64,000 nt of DNA from Anatilimnocola aggregata. Lineage in GTDB: Bacteria > Planctomycetota > Planctomycetia > Pirellulales > Pirellulaceae. The position numbers were made by a program, and so were the translations under genes. Positions 46,256 through 55,188 of this stretch are shown one piece after another; the first letter of the stretch is position 1; each line of letters begins with the position of its first letter. The notes under the pieces were generated by a model that was given only the letters and a program-made list of their open reading frames with translations, did no database searches and was not told where the DNA came from. Location of the stretch: NCBI RefSeq assembly GCF_007747655.1, contig NZ_CP036274.1, positions 124,001-188,000 of the forward strand, written 5' to 3'.

Positions 46256-47647
46256 ATGTTTTTCACGCGACGCGAAGCCTTGCAACGCATGGGAACGGGC
46301 CTTGGCGTCCTCGGACTCGCTGGCCTGTGCGGTGACCGTGAATCGATTGCGGCCAATCCGCTGACGCTCAAGCAGCCGCATTTTCGGCCGCGAGCGAAAC
46401 ACATCATTCACCTCTACATGAACGGCGGCCCGTCGCAGGTGGACACGTTCGATCCCAAGCCCGCGCTCACGACTCATGCGGGCCAGCGACCGGCGAGCAC
46501 CGCCGAATTGAAAACGGAGAACGGCACCGGCGGGTTGCGACCGTCGCCCTTCAAATTTCCGAAACGTGGCCAATCCGGTTTGGAGATTAGCGAATTGTAC
46601 GCCGAAACCGGCCGCTTCGCCGACGATCTCTGTGTTATCCGTTCGATGTACACTGATATTCCCAACCACGAACCGTCCATGTTCATGATGAATAGCGGCC
46701 ATGTGCAGGCGATTCGCCCGTCATATGGTTCGTGGCTGCTATATGGCTTGGGCACGGAGAATGAAAGCCTCCCCGGCTACGTAGTGCTCAGCCCCGGTCT
46801 GCCGGTGAACGGCGCGGCGAATTGGAGCAATCGGTTTTTGCCCGGCGTGTATCAAGGTTGCCATCTGAATTTGCCGGTCGACTTTCGTCCGCAGCAAGTG
46901 CTGCCGCATTTGGAAAATGGCCAGCTCTCGGCCACTTCGCAACGACGTCAACTCGACTTCATCCAACAAATGAACGCCCAACATCGCACCACACGCGAGA
47001 AGGAAGACCCGCTCGACGCCCGCATCGCTTCGTTTGAACTCGCGTTTCGGATGCAGGCCGCTGCGCCGGAAGCATTCGCGTGGCGGACGGAACCCGAGTC
47101 CGTGCAAAGACTCTATCACGGTACGGACGGAAAGATGAACGGTTTCGGCGCAAGCTGCCTGCTGGCCCGGCGGCTGGTCGAACGCGGAGTACGAGTCGTG
47201 CAAATTTACTCCGGCGCGGGGCAACCGTGGGATACGCATGGCAACAACGACGGCCAGCACAAGCAGTTGGCCGCGGCGTCTGATCGTTCGATCGCTGGGC
47301 TGCTGGCCGATCTGAAACAGCGCGGCCTGCTAGAAGAAACGCTGGTTCTGTGGGGCGGCGAATTCGGCCGCACTCCGGCGTCGCAAGGCAATGACGGCCG
47401 CGATCACAACCATTGGGGTTTTTCCGTGTGGCTCGCCGGCGGGGGCGTGCGCGGCGGCTTGGCTTACGGCGCGACCGACGAGTTCGGTTTCAAGGCGGTG
47501 GAAAAACGAGTTCACCCCCACGACCTGCACGCCACCATGCTGCACCTCATGGGCCTCGATCACGAACGTCTCACCTACCGCTACGGCGGCCGCGATTTCC
47601 GTTTGACTGATGTTTCGGGGACGGTGATCCAAGAGATTTTGGCCTGA
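46256..47647 (+). CDS. DUF1501 family protein, Tat-like leader
   Basis: The ATG at 46256 has GGAG six bases upstream. The 463-residue product starts FFTRREALQRMGTGLGVLGL, a twin-arginine-like leader. The family landmarks are LYMNGGPSQVDTFDPKP, MFMMNSGHVQAIRPSYGSW, ASCLLARRLVERGVRVVQIY and LWGGEFGRTPASQGNDGRDH. The PSD1-DUF1501 pair at 43468-47647 is the standard arrangement of these families in planctomycete genomes. The enzymatic role is not known. Confidence 0.92.
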   Translation: MFFTRREALQRMGTGLGVLGLAGLCGDRESIAANPLTLKQPHFRPRAKHIIHLYMNGGPSQVDTFDPKPALTTHAGQRPASTAELKTENGTGGLRPSPFKFPKRGQSGLEISELYAETGRFADDLCVIRSMYTDIPNHEPSMFMMNSGHVQAIRPSYGSWLLYGLGTENESLPGYVVLSPGLPVNGAANWSNRFLPGVYQGCHLNLPVDFRPQQVLPHLENGQLSATSQRRQLDFIQQMNAQHRTTREKEDPLDARIASFELAFRMQAAAPEAFAWRTEPESVQRLYHGTDGKMNGFGASCLLARRLVERGVRVVQIYSGAGQPWDTHGNNDGQHKQLAAASDRSIAGLLADLKQRGLLEETLVLWGGEFGRTPASQGNDGRDHNHWGFSVWLAGGGVRGGLAYGATDEFGFKAVEKRVHPHDLHATMLHLMGLDHERLTYRYGGRDFRLTDVSGTVIQEILA

Positions 47648-47763
47648 ACGAAACTGCGTCCCATTCATCGAAACTATAAGGGTGAGGCGAGAATACTGAC
47701 TTGAGACATGTCAAAACCCGCAGGGTCACGCACTTATTCAAGCTAGGGAGCCTGTTTCTTCAT

Positions 47764-47820
47764 AAGCCTGAAGCGCGAGCGAAGGAACCACGTCCATTCC
47801 TTCGCTTGCGCTTCAGGCTT
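47764..47820 (+). repeat. Palindromic intergenic repeat (24-bp stem)
   Basis: The left arm 47764-47787 begins AAGCCTGAAGCGCGAG and the right arm 47797-47820 ends CGCTTCAGGCTT. The arms are complementary over 24 bases with a single mismatch that would be a G-U pair in RNA; the loop is CCACGTCCA. Read as protein the left arm gives KPEARAKE, a string I recall from planctomycete intergenic repeats. No second copy was noticed in this window. Confidence 0.75.
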
Positions 47821-47907
47821 GTAAAAAGCCCAGACCGCAAATTGAACAATTGCGCAGCCCTGTCAAAACCCGTCCCAAAGTTGAAACACGTAACGTGTTG
47901 TACGAAA

Positions 47908-50448
47908 ATGAATGAGATTGCATTCAATTTAGGCTCGCCCTCAAGGTGGCCCACTTTCCTAGCGTGTATTCTAATCCTGGGGTCTGCCGCGAACCAAGCC
48001 ATGGCGGATCCACAAGACGTCCGGCAGCTGCTGAGCAAGAATTGTGTGGGCTGCCATGGCGACAAGGAACAAAACGCCCAGGTTCGCCTCGATCGGGTCG
48101 CAGGATTCGATGAGGAGAGCCAGCCATTGTGGACGAAGGTTTACGAAGCGCTGATCAGCGGCGAGATGCCGCCAAAAGGTGAACCGCAGCCGACCGCGGC
48201 AGAGCGGCAGCAGATCTTGAAGTGGATCAGCGACCAGACAGCACAGCAAATCGCGATTACGGGCGGAACGCAGCGGCGGCTGAATCGCCGGGAGTTTTCG
48301 GCCGCACTGCAAGACCTTACTGGACTGCCGATTGACTTTGCCGCAGGACTGCCAGAGGACGCCAAAGTTGATGGCTTCGATACCGGCGCGGTCGCGCTGC
48401 AAGATGCAGCCGATTCGGTCGCCCAGTTGCTCGAAGTAACGCAGCGGGCAGTCGAGAGCATCCGCTTTCTGGAGCCGGCCCGCGACCGCAAAATCAACCT
48501 GGATTTCCGCGAATTGGAATTCACCGATTTTTACAAGTTCATCGAATCAAACTGGAAGGACCACGGAATCTTCACCCGATCCAAAGGGTTGCCGAGCAAG
48601 AAGGGAATCGGGCTGTATCTGCCGACGCAGTGGACGGGCGATAATGGCAATTCATTTCTCGCCTTGCCGGCACCGCCGGACAAGCGCGCGGCGCTCAAGA
48701 TGACGCTCCGCGTGAAAACGCGGCGGCCAATGCCTGGGCTGCCCATTCCAATCCTGTGGGTCAAGGTCGGCGGCAACTACATCGATTATCGTCCCATCGG
48801 CGAGGAGCCGCAAACGCTGACGTATGCCGTGCGCATGGAAGATTGTTTGATCGAAGGTGACGCGATCAAAATCATGCTGCAGTCTTTCGTCGAAGTTCCC
48901 TATGCAGTCGACGGGTTCCCGAATGACGACTCCAGCAAGCCGGAGGACAATATCCCAGGCGGAATCGGTGTCTACCGCCCCAAGTTTGATCGCAAGGTAC
49001 TGCGCGCACCTGATGAGCAGCCCGTGCCTTCCATTGTGATCGAGTCGATCGAAGTCGATTACGATCACCTCGCCGCGTGGCCTCCCGCTGCCTGGCAGGC
49101 AGAAATCGGCGACCTCAAAGATGACGAGGCGATTGCAGGAAAGCTGCTTCGTCTCTGGATCGAGCGCGCTTGGCGCCGGCCGGCGACCGACGAGGAACAA
49201 GTGAAGTTCTTCGCGCTCTACCGGCAGATTCGCAAAGAAGAGCTTTCGTTTGACGAGGCATTGCGGGCAGCTTTCCAAGCGGTGCTGATGGGCGGGCCGT
49301 TCCGCTATCTGGCTTCCCCGTCTGACAAAGACTCGCTCGTCGCTCAGCACGCGATCGCTGCGCGGCTGAGCTTCATGCTCGTTGGCGCCCCTCCAGACCA
49401 AGAATTACGAAAACTAGCTACTGCTGGCAAACTCCGTGACCCGCAAGTGCTTGACGCGCAAGTCGACCGCCTGCTGGGCGACCCGCGCAGCGACGCCTTT
49501 TTCCGTCCGTTTGTGACGCAATGGCTCAATCTCAACCAGCCGATCACTCAGACGATGACTCATTTCAGGAAACAGGATTTCCGATTCGGACGGCACCTGA
49601 AAGATTCGATGAGAGAGGAAACCATTCAATATGTCGCGCAACTTTTCAGGGACAACCGCCCGGCGAAAGAGTTGATTTCCAGTGACTGGACGATGATGAA
49701 CGATATCCTGGCGGTTCATTACGGTCACCCTGGTATCGAGGGTGGCACGTTGCGGAAGGTTGCGGTGCGACCTCGTGAGGACGATCCGCGTGGGGGCGGC
49801 GTGCTGGGCCACGCCGGAATTCAGTCGATGCTCTGTTGGATGGGAGACAACTGGGTGATATACCGGGGATCATGGACCTTGAACCACATCCTGGATGATC
49901 CACCACCTCCGCCTCCGCTGGAAGTTCCCGAACTGCTGCCGTTCGACAAGGGGAACCAGGGCAAGAGTTTTCGGGAGTTGCTCATCCAGCACCAGGCGGA
50001 CAGCAAATGCTCGGTTTGCCACAAGAAGATGGACCCGCTAGGTTTCGCCTTCCAAAATTTCGACCTGAGCGGTCGTTGGCGAAATGTCGAACACGAACGC
50101 TATCACCGTGCCGAATTGGATGGCAAAATCGAATGGCGCGGTGAAGGCAAGACCCGGCCCGTCGATGCTGTGGGAACCTTGCCCCGCGGAGAAGAATTTA
50201 CCAGCTTCGAGGAGTGCAAGGAATTACTCGCCAGGCACTACCGCGACGATATCGTCCGGGGATTGCTCAAGAAGCTCACGCTCTACGGAACCGGGCGCAT
50301 GCCGCATGCCCTTGATCTCATCACGATTCGGGAAATCATGAACGAGCATGCAGGCACAAGCTACGCGATGCGCGACTTGCTTAAGTCCTTGATTCGCTCT
50401 CAAGTGTTTCTGGAAAGTACCTCCAACCCCACAGGTCCTTTGCAATGA
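47908..50448 (+). CDS. Planctomycete cytochrome c protein (PSCyt1-DUF1587-DUF1592-DUF1588-DUF1585)
   Basis: The ATG at 47908 gives 846 residues with a signal peptide (PTFLACILILGSAANQAMA). The frame is open upstream to 47701, but that stretch runs through the palindromic repeat and is unlikely to be translated. PSCyt1 has C46-VGC-H50, then DUF1587 (RRLNRREFSAALQDLTGLP), a central beta-rich region, DUF1595 (AWRRPATDEEQV), DUF1592 (AARLSFMLVGAPPDQEL), DUF1588 (CSVCHKKMDPLGFAFQNFDL) and DUF1585 (LTLYGTGRMPHALD). The stop overlaps the DUF1552 start by 4 bases. Confidence 0.9.
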   Translation: MNEIAFNLGSPSRWPTFLACILILGSAANQAMADPQDVRQLLSKNCVGCHGDKEQNAQVRLDRVAGFDEESQPLWTKVYEALISGEMPPKGEPQPTAAERQQILKWISDQTAQQIAITGGTQRRLNRREFSAALQDLTGLPIDFAAGLPEDAKVDGFDTGAVALQDAADSVAQLLEVTQRAVESIRFLEPARDRKINLDFRELEFTDFYKFIESNWKDHGIFTRSKGLPSKKGIGLYLPTQWTGDNGNSFLALPAPPDKRAALKMTLRVKTRRPMPGLPIPILWVKVGGNYIDYRPIGEEPQTLTYAVRMEDCLIEGDAIKIMLQSFVEVPYAVDGFPNDDSSKPEDNIPGGIGVYRPKFDRKVLRAPDEQPVPSIVIESIEVDYDHLAAWPPAAWQAEIGDLKDDEAIAGKLLRLWIERAWRRPATDEEQVKFFALYRQIRKEELSFDEALRAAFQAVLMGGPFRYLASPSDKDSLVAQHAIAARLSFMLVGAPPDQELRKLATAGKLRDPQVLDAQVDRLLGDPRSDAFFRPFVTQWLNLNQPITQTMTHFRKQDFRFGRHLKDSMREETIQYVAQLFRDNRPAKELISSDWTMMNDILAVHYGHPGIEGGTLRKVAVRPREDDPRGGGVLGHAGIQSMLCWMGDNWVIYRGSWTLNHILDDPPPPPPLEVPELLPFDKGNQGKSFRELLIQHQADSKCSVCHKKMDPLGFAFQNFDLSGRWRNVEHERYHRAELDGKIEWRGEGKTRPVDAVGTLPRGEEFTSFEECKELLARHYRDDIVRGLLKKLTLYGTGRMPHALDLITIREIMNEHAGTSYAMRDLLKSLIRSQVFLESTSNPTGPLQ

Positions 50449-51779
50449 ACGCCAAAGCTAACTCGATTTCCCGTCGTACGATTCTGCGAGGCTTGGGCGC
50501 CAGCATTGCGATCCCTTGGCTGGAGATCATGTCTGGCAAGACGCTTGCCGCCGCTCGAGGAAAATCCGATCCTGGGCGGCTCGCCTGCTTTTATGTTCCC
50601 GGCTGCATCAACCACTACAACTGGTTCCCCGTAGATACAGGCTTCCAGTATGCCATTTCGCCGACGCATGAGCCGCTCGCTCGCCATCGCGAGCGGTTCA
50701 GCGTGCTGACCAGCCTATCTCACATCGAAGGGCGGATCAGCGGCCATCCTCACCCGTACAATTTTCTCACCGGGCACAACATCAACATCACGCCCGGCGT
50801 ACTGAGCAATTCCGTGTCGATGGATCAGGTGGCGGCGAAGTACATCGGACCAACTTACCTGCCGTCGCTGGTGCTGTCGTGGACTTCAGGCGTGGGCGCG
50901 GCGACGCTCTCGCGCAATGCTTTGGGGGTCGACATTCCGGCGACGAGTGACTATCGGTCAATATTCGAGAACCTTTTTCCACCCGCCGATGCTTCCCACC
51001 TAAAGCAGGCCAAAGCCCGGCTTGTGCTCAATCGCAGTATCCTCGACACGGCTGTTGGCGACGTGAAAGACCTGCAGCGGAGGCTGGGTCGCGCGGATCA
51101 ACAACGCATGGAGCAATACCTGACTTCCATCCGCGAAGTCGAGAAGCGGCTTGACGATCGCGAGGCCATTCTTAAAAAGGGGCGACCGTCGTTCGACGAA
51201 ACGAGTGTACAAACCGAACCCAAGAGCAAGTCGAGCATGCGGGACCACATCGAGCTCATGATAGACCTGATCGTGCTTGCCTTTCAAACAGATATGACGC
51301 GTGTGGTGACCCAAACCCTGGGCGGCGAAGCCGGGCCCAGCTATGACGAGTACAAGGAGTGGGCGAAAACGACTGGAGCGCCCACACGCGGCGTTCACGA
51401 CTATCATCACAAGGGTTCCGGAAACCGCGGCGTGGACAACTCTGATACGAAACTGATCGGACTGCGCGATCGGATGTACTGCGAATGTCTGGCACGACTG
51501 ATGGACAAACTGGCGGCCATCGAAGCCAGCGACGGCACGTTGCTCGACCACACTGTCCTGCTCTTGGGTGGGTCGCAGATCAGCAGCCATTCGGGCAGCA
51601 ACTTCCCTCTGCTGTTAGCTGGCGGCAATAAGCTCGGCTTCCGGCACGGCCAGCATCTGAAGTGGAAGGGGAACGAGCGTTCGGCTTCGGATCTATACCT
51701 GACGATCTTGCAGCAACTGCGTTGTCCTGTGGAATCGTTTAAGGAGAGCAAGGGCCCGATCACGGAATTACTGGTATGA
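50445..51779 (+). CDS. DUF1552 (HXXSHH) family protein, Tat-exported
   Basis: The 444-residue protein has the leader SRRTILRGLGASIAIPWLEI. Family features are VLTSLSHIEGRISGHPHPYN, ILDTAVGDVKDLQRRLGRAD and NFPLLLAGGNKLGFRHGQH. The HxxSHH motif is not present; the matching region reads HDYHHKGSGN. Both ends overlap neighbours by 4 bases (ATGA), so heme protein, DUF1552 and WD40 protein are translated as one coupled unit. The function is unknown. Confidence 0.88.
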   Translation: MNAKANSISRRTILRGLGASIAIPWLEIMSGKTLAAARGKSDPGRLACFYVPGCINHYNWFPVDTGFQYAISPTHEPLARHRERFSVLTSLSHIEGRISGHPHPYNFLTGHNINITPGVLSNSVSMDQVAAKYIGPTYLPSLVLSWTSGVGAATLSRNALGVDIPATSDYRSIFENLFPPADASHLKQAKARLVLNRSILDTAVGDVKDLQRRLGRADQQRMEQYLTSIREVEKRLDDREAILKKGRPSFDETSVQTEPKSKSSMRDHIELMIDLIVLAFQTDMTRVVTQTLGGEAGPSYDEYKEWAKTTGAPTRGVHDYHHKGSGNRGVDNSDTKLIGLRDRMYCECLARLMDKLAAIEASDGTLLDHTVLLLGGSQISSHSGSNFPLLLAGGNKLGFRHGQHLKWKGNERSASDLYLTILQQLRCPVESFKESKGPITELLV

Positions 51780-52810
51780 GGATCGCCGACAGACGCAACC
51801 TGCGGCGGTTGAACTTGCGTTCGCGCATTGCCACCTCCGTAATGCGATTGATGCTTTGCCTGGTGACTTGGTGGTTGGGGATTGCCGCGATGAAGGTGAT
51901 TGCGCACGCCGATGAGGCGGCTCCGCAATCCCGCGAGCTTACCGTGCTGCGGGGCCATGATCGCTGGGTGTTGTCGGTGGCGATCAGCCCCGACAGCGCT
52001 TGGCTTGTGTCCGGCGGCGACGATCAAACGCTCAGGCTGTGGGATCTGAAGGCCGGCGGCCCAGTCCGGATGCTACGCCGCTACGCCAGCCCTGTGACCG
52101 CTGTCGCGTTCCATAACGATGGCAAGCGAATCGCTGTGGGAACGTACGACGGCAAACTTGAAATTTGCGATGCTCAGACCGGCAAGCAGGTGAGGCAATT
52201 TGACGGGCATGAGGACTCGATCACGGTGGTCCGCTTCGATCCGTCCGGCAAATACCTAGCCTCCGGCAGCGCCGACGATTCGCTGGTTGTTTGGGACACA
52301 AGCGACGGCACAGAGCTGCTCACTTTCGAGCAAGGCAATGAATACGATGTAACCACGGCGGCGTTCAGCCCCAATGGCAAGCAGATCGTAACCGGTGACG
52401 GCGAGAACGAGCTGAAAATCTGGGACACGTTAAGCGGCGAGGAAGTCCGGACGCTCCGCGGTCACACGGAAACCGTGACGTCGGTCGCCTTCAGTCCCTC
52501 GGGCAAACATATCGTCTCTGCAAGTTGGGACGACTCGCTACGTCTATGGAACGCGGAAACCGGCGACGTGGTGCAGACCTTTCGCGGTCACACAGGCGAC
52601 GTCACGTCGGTCCTGTTCTCGTCTGACGGCTTGCGCCTTGTGTCGGCAGGCGAAGACAAAACCATTCGAATCTGGGACATCCGCTCCGGCAAGCAGGTGG
52701 CAACCCTCGCGGGGCACGTCGAAACTGTAATGTGTCTCGCGATCAGCGCCGACGGCCGGAACCTTGTTTCCGGCAGCAAAGACGAAATTTGCGTCTGGAA
52801 ATCAGATTGA
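51776..52810 (+). CDS. WD40-repeat protein with N-terminal membrane or signal segment
   Basis: The 344-residue product has a basic N-terminus followed by a hydrophobic stretch LMLCLVTWWLGIAAMKVI (about 25-45), a signal peptide or anchor. Seven regular WD40 units follow, for example LVSGGDDQTLRLWDLKAGG, LASGSADDSLVVWDTSDGT and IVSASWDDSLRLWNAETGD. This fits a complete seven-blade propeller exposed outside the cytoplasm. It closes the 23-53 kb series and is coupled to the DUF1552 gene by a 4-base overlap. The partner is unknown; binding to the upstream heme protein complex is an inference. Confidence 0.88.
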   Translation: MRIADRRNLRRLNLRSRIATSVMRLMLCLVTWWLGIAAMKVIAHADEAAPQSRELTVLRGHDRWVLSVAISPDSAWLVSGGDDQTLRLWDLKAGGPVRMLRRYASPVTAVAFHNDGKRIAVGTYDGKLEICDAQTGKQVRQFDGHEDSITVVRFDPSGKYLASGSADDSLVVWDTSDGTELLTFEQGNEYDVTTAAFSPNGKQIVTGDGENELKIWDTLSGEEVRTLRGHTETVTSVAFSPSGKHIVSASWDDSLRLWNAETGDVVQTFRGHTGDVTSVLFSSDGLRLVSAGEDKTIRIWDIRSGKQVATLAGHVETVMCLAISADGRNLVSGSKDEICVWKSD

Positions 52811-53131
52811 TCCGCCAACCTTGAACGTCCTTATGAATGAAGCAAAGGTCGCATGGCTGCTAGGTCGGGTCTTCTAGGTATCTGTGAGCGCACGTCGATG
52901 TTCTAGTGTTACTTACCGGCGCGGGCGATCTAATTGGCCGCCTGCGGTTTAGGGTGTCATTTGAATTTTCGGGGGGACATTGTTGCCAATCGATTGGACA
53001 GTCCAAATGAGCGATAAATCCGACCTCGTAAGTCACCCGGTGCGGACAACACGCGACTGGGGTACAGCCGTCGCTATTCGCAAGTGCTCATATGGTTGGC
53101 GGGTGCCGACGCACGAGCCGCGGGGCAGGGT
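52811..53131 (+). other. Intergenic region with overlapping palindromes
   Basis: No gene is evident in these 321 bases. CCAATCGATTGG (52986-52997) is a perfect 12-base palindrome, overlapped by TTGGACAGTCCAA (52994-53006). The region marks the change from the plus-strand array to the accessory segment. Confidence 0.4.
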
Positions 53132-53556
53132 TCAGTTTTGTAGGTGAAGGGTTGGTTCGCTAGCGGCCCAGTAGTGGTTCCATTGGCTGGGATGGCTGAG
53201 GAGCAGGGCGCGGAGGTGGCACATGGTGTTCGTGCCGCGTTCTTTCCAGCGCATGCCGGCGCCTTTGAGGCGTTGCGTGACGAGGCGTTTGCAGCCGGAC
53301 TCGACAGGTCCCGAGCCGATCTGCCAGCCGTTGGCGATATAGCGCGGATAATCCATGCGATGCTGATGGTTGCGGAAGTATTGGGTCTGTTCGCGATAGA
53401 CCTCACTCCGCCAACCGCGCCAGCGCTGAGCATCGAGTTGTTCCCACTTGGCCAAGAGTGCCGCGCCCCCTTCGTGTTTCAACTCGACTGCGGATTGTAG
53501 ATGATTCCCACCGCGGCCATGCGACTCTCGGCCTTGCGCGGGATCTCCTTGATCGA
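53132..53556 (-). pseudogene. Transposase C-terminal fragment (ISKra4-like), frameshifted
   Basis: On the minus strand a 116-codon frame contains NGWQIGSGPVESGCKRLVTQ and RLKGAGMRWKERG, close to the GSG-x-VE-x-xCK...GMRW block of ISKra4-type transposases. Just upstream, in another frame, KEIPRKAESRMAAVGIIYNP appears to be the preceding part of the same protein, so a frameshift lies near 53485. No N-terminal two thirds and no terminal repeats were found. The first visible residues directly follow the stop of the truncated sigma factor. The family name is by resemblance. Confidence 0.65.
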
Positions 53557-53772
53557 TTACTGGAAGTCGCGGCCGAGTTGGAACTCACCGAGATGCAAGT
53601 AGGCGTTGACGAACACCTGTTGCAGCATCTCGCGCGAACGATCGAAATCTTGCAACATGGCCGCGACGACCCACCAGACGGGCTGCTCAAAACGACGGAT
53701 CACTTCGGCGATACTTTTGGTTTCACCGCCGCGGACGCGTCGGATTAGGGGATCGATTCCGCCGGCCGTCAT
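53557..53772 (-). pseudogene. Truncated ECF sigma factor (region 2 only)
   Basis: From the ATG at 53772 the frame gives about 71 residues: IDPLIRRVRGGETKSIAEVI, then a region 2 core SREMLQQVFVNAYLHLGEF and QLGRDFQ-stop. This is the N-terminal half of an ECF sigma factor of planctomycete type; region 4 is absent. The stop falls at the junction with the transposase remnant on the same strand, so an insertion or deletion event most likely removed the rest. It is probably not functional. Confidence 0.65.
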
Positions 53773-54086
53773 ATGAGCGCTATTCCGCAGACGGGCGGAG
53801 CTGACATGAAGAATCGTCCCCCGTAGGAAAACATCTCGATTCGTCCAGGTTGGGGGCACCCGTTCTCTGGACGTCCCAAGTGTCCCGCTCGCGACGTCGG
53901 CGCTATCGCATCGTCATAAACGCTTGATAGAAAAAAACTTATCGCGACGCGCCCACGCCGCATGCTGGTCCTGTGGTTCTTTTTGCCTTCGGACGACTGG
54001 CGACGACTATTAACTCGTTAACGCGGCGTCCGATTATCGAACGTCTGCACAGTGCTAGCTCAAAACAGGATTAGACAGAGAGTTCC

Positions 54087-55145
54087 ATGAAGAAGAAATC
54101 GAGCCATCGTCGAGCCGCCAAGCCGCCCGTTGCAACGAATGCGTCCAATGAGTTGGCCCAACGGGTCATTCACGCGCTGACCAAGCGACTGTCGTGTGAG
54201 CCCTCGCCATCGGTATCTCGTCAAAATCGCCAAGCGACGGGTGATCGAGACCTAGTACGAGCGGCGTTGGCCGTCCTCTTGAAAATCCCCAAGTCGCAGG
54301 TGACGAATGCCCTCCTGAACAAGCATATTCGGCAAATCCAAGCCGACGCACGCAAGGATGCAGAGCTTGTCGGTGCCTATCTAGATCAGTTGATTTTGCA
54401 GCTAGAGAGGCTCGGCTGTACCAGTCAAGTAGCAATCGAACAGTATCTCGATGCCGAAGATCAAGTGCTATCCAAACTGTATGCCGAATTAGGACGCCCG
54501 CATCCGAGTCCAACCAAGCTTTTGCAACTGAGCGTTCAATACGCGCTGGATGCTCGGAAGATCGTCGACGCCCCGGCTCAACAGATTGACGTTCGTCCCG
54601 GTAAGACGGGCTATGAAGTCGCCGTTATTCCGCGCGGGCAAGTGAGGATCCGATCGCTGCCTTATCCAGGGCAAGTCGTCGGCAACCCGTTCGCAACTCA
54701 GCTGCTAGCGCTCGTGCAGCAGAAGCCGCCCGCCTACTCGGAGATCTTGGAACTGATCGAGACGTTGTTGCGACGCGTGCCGACGCATTCAAGCGGCGCT
54801 GAGCAACCGAAGACGCCGGCGCCCTTGATTGAGGTTGATCTGGAGGAGTCGATCGTGATTGTCGCAGGTCGTCCCTATCCCGTCGATTATGAAGGGGTGC
54901 GCTTGGTCAACTTGCTGATTAGCGAGCCAAACGTCTGGTTCGGACCGAGAGATTACGCGCAGGATGAAGTCCTCAAGCTTATCGACCGGGTTGATCGGGT
55001 CTACAAGAAGCTTCCGGCTCCTATCAAATCGCTCATCGAAGCCAAAACTGGCGCCGGCTATCGTCTCTCGAAGGCGCGATTGGCGGAGCTACGCCAAAAG
55101 ACGTCCGTAGTTACGCCAAGCAAGGCGGCCGACAATTATCGGTGA
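54087..55145 (+). CDS. Hypothetical protein with C-terminal winged-helix-like domain
   Basis: I do not recognise the full 352-residue protein. The N-terminus is basic (KKKSSHRRAAK). Residues 40-165 are mainly helical (RDLVRAALAVLLKIPKSQV; DAELVGAYLDQLILQLERLG). Residues 247-326 resemble an OmpR-type winged helix: IVIVAGRPYPVDYEGVRLVN, then VDRVYKKLPAPIKSLIEAKT and GAGYRL, the last matching the hairpin end GxGYxL. It may bind DNA. It is the first gene of a five-gene block and follows a truncated sigma/transposase scar. No signal peptide is present. Confidence 0.6.
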   Translation: MKKKSSHRRAAKPPVATNASNELAQRVIHALTKRLSCEPSPSVSRQNRQATGDRDLVRAALAVLLKIPKSQVTNALLNKHIRQIQADARKDAELVGAYLDQLILQLERLGCTSQVAIEQYLDAEDQVLSKLYAELGRPHPSPTKLLQLSVQYALDARKIVDAPAQQIDVRPGKTGYEVAVIPRGQVRIRSLPYPGQVVGNPFATQLLALVQQKPPAYSEILELIETLLRRVPTHSSGAEQPKTPAPLIEVDLEESIVIVAGRPYPVDYEGVRLVNLLISEPNVWFGPRDYAQDEVLKLIDRVDRVYKKLPAPIKSLIEAKTGAGYRLSKARLAELRQKTSVVTPSKAADNYR

Positions 55146-55188
55146 TGGCGTGTAACGGCTTCTCGAGACACGATTACGGAGATCAGCT

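Noticed and set aside
47701-47907. N-terminal extension of the heme protein at 47908
   Set aside because: It would translate through the palindromic repeat and place the signal peptide 70 residues inside the protein.
53144-53500. A 118-codon plus-strand frame opposite the transposase remnant
   Set aside because: The transposase similarity is on the minus strand; the plus-strand product has no family features.
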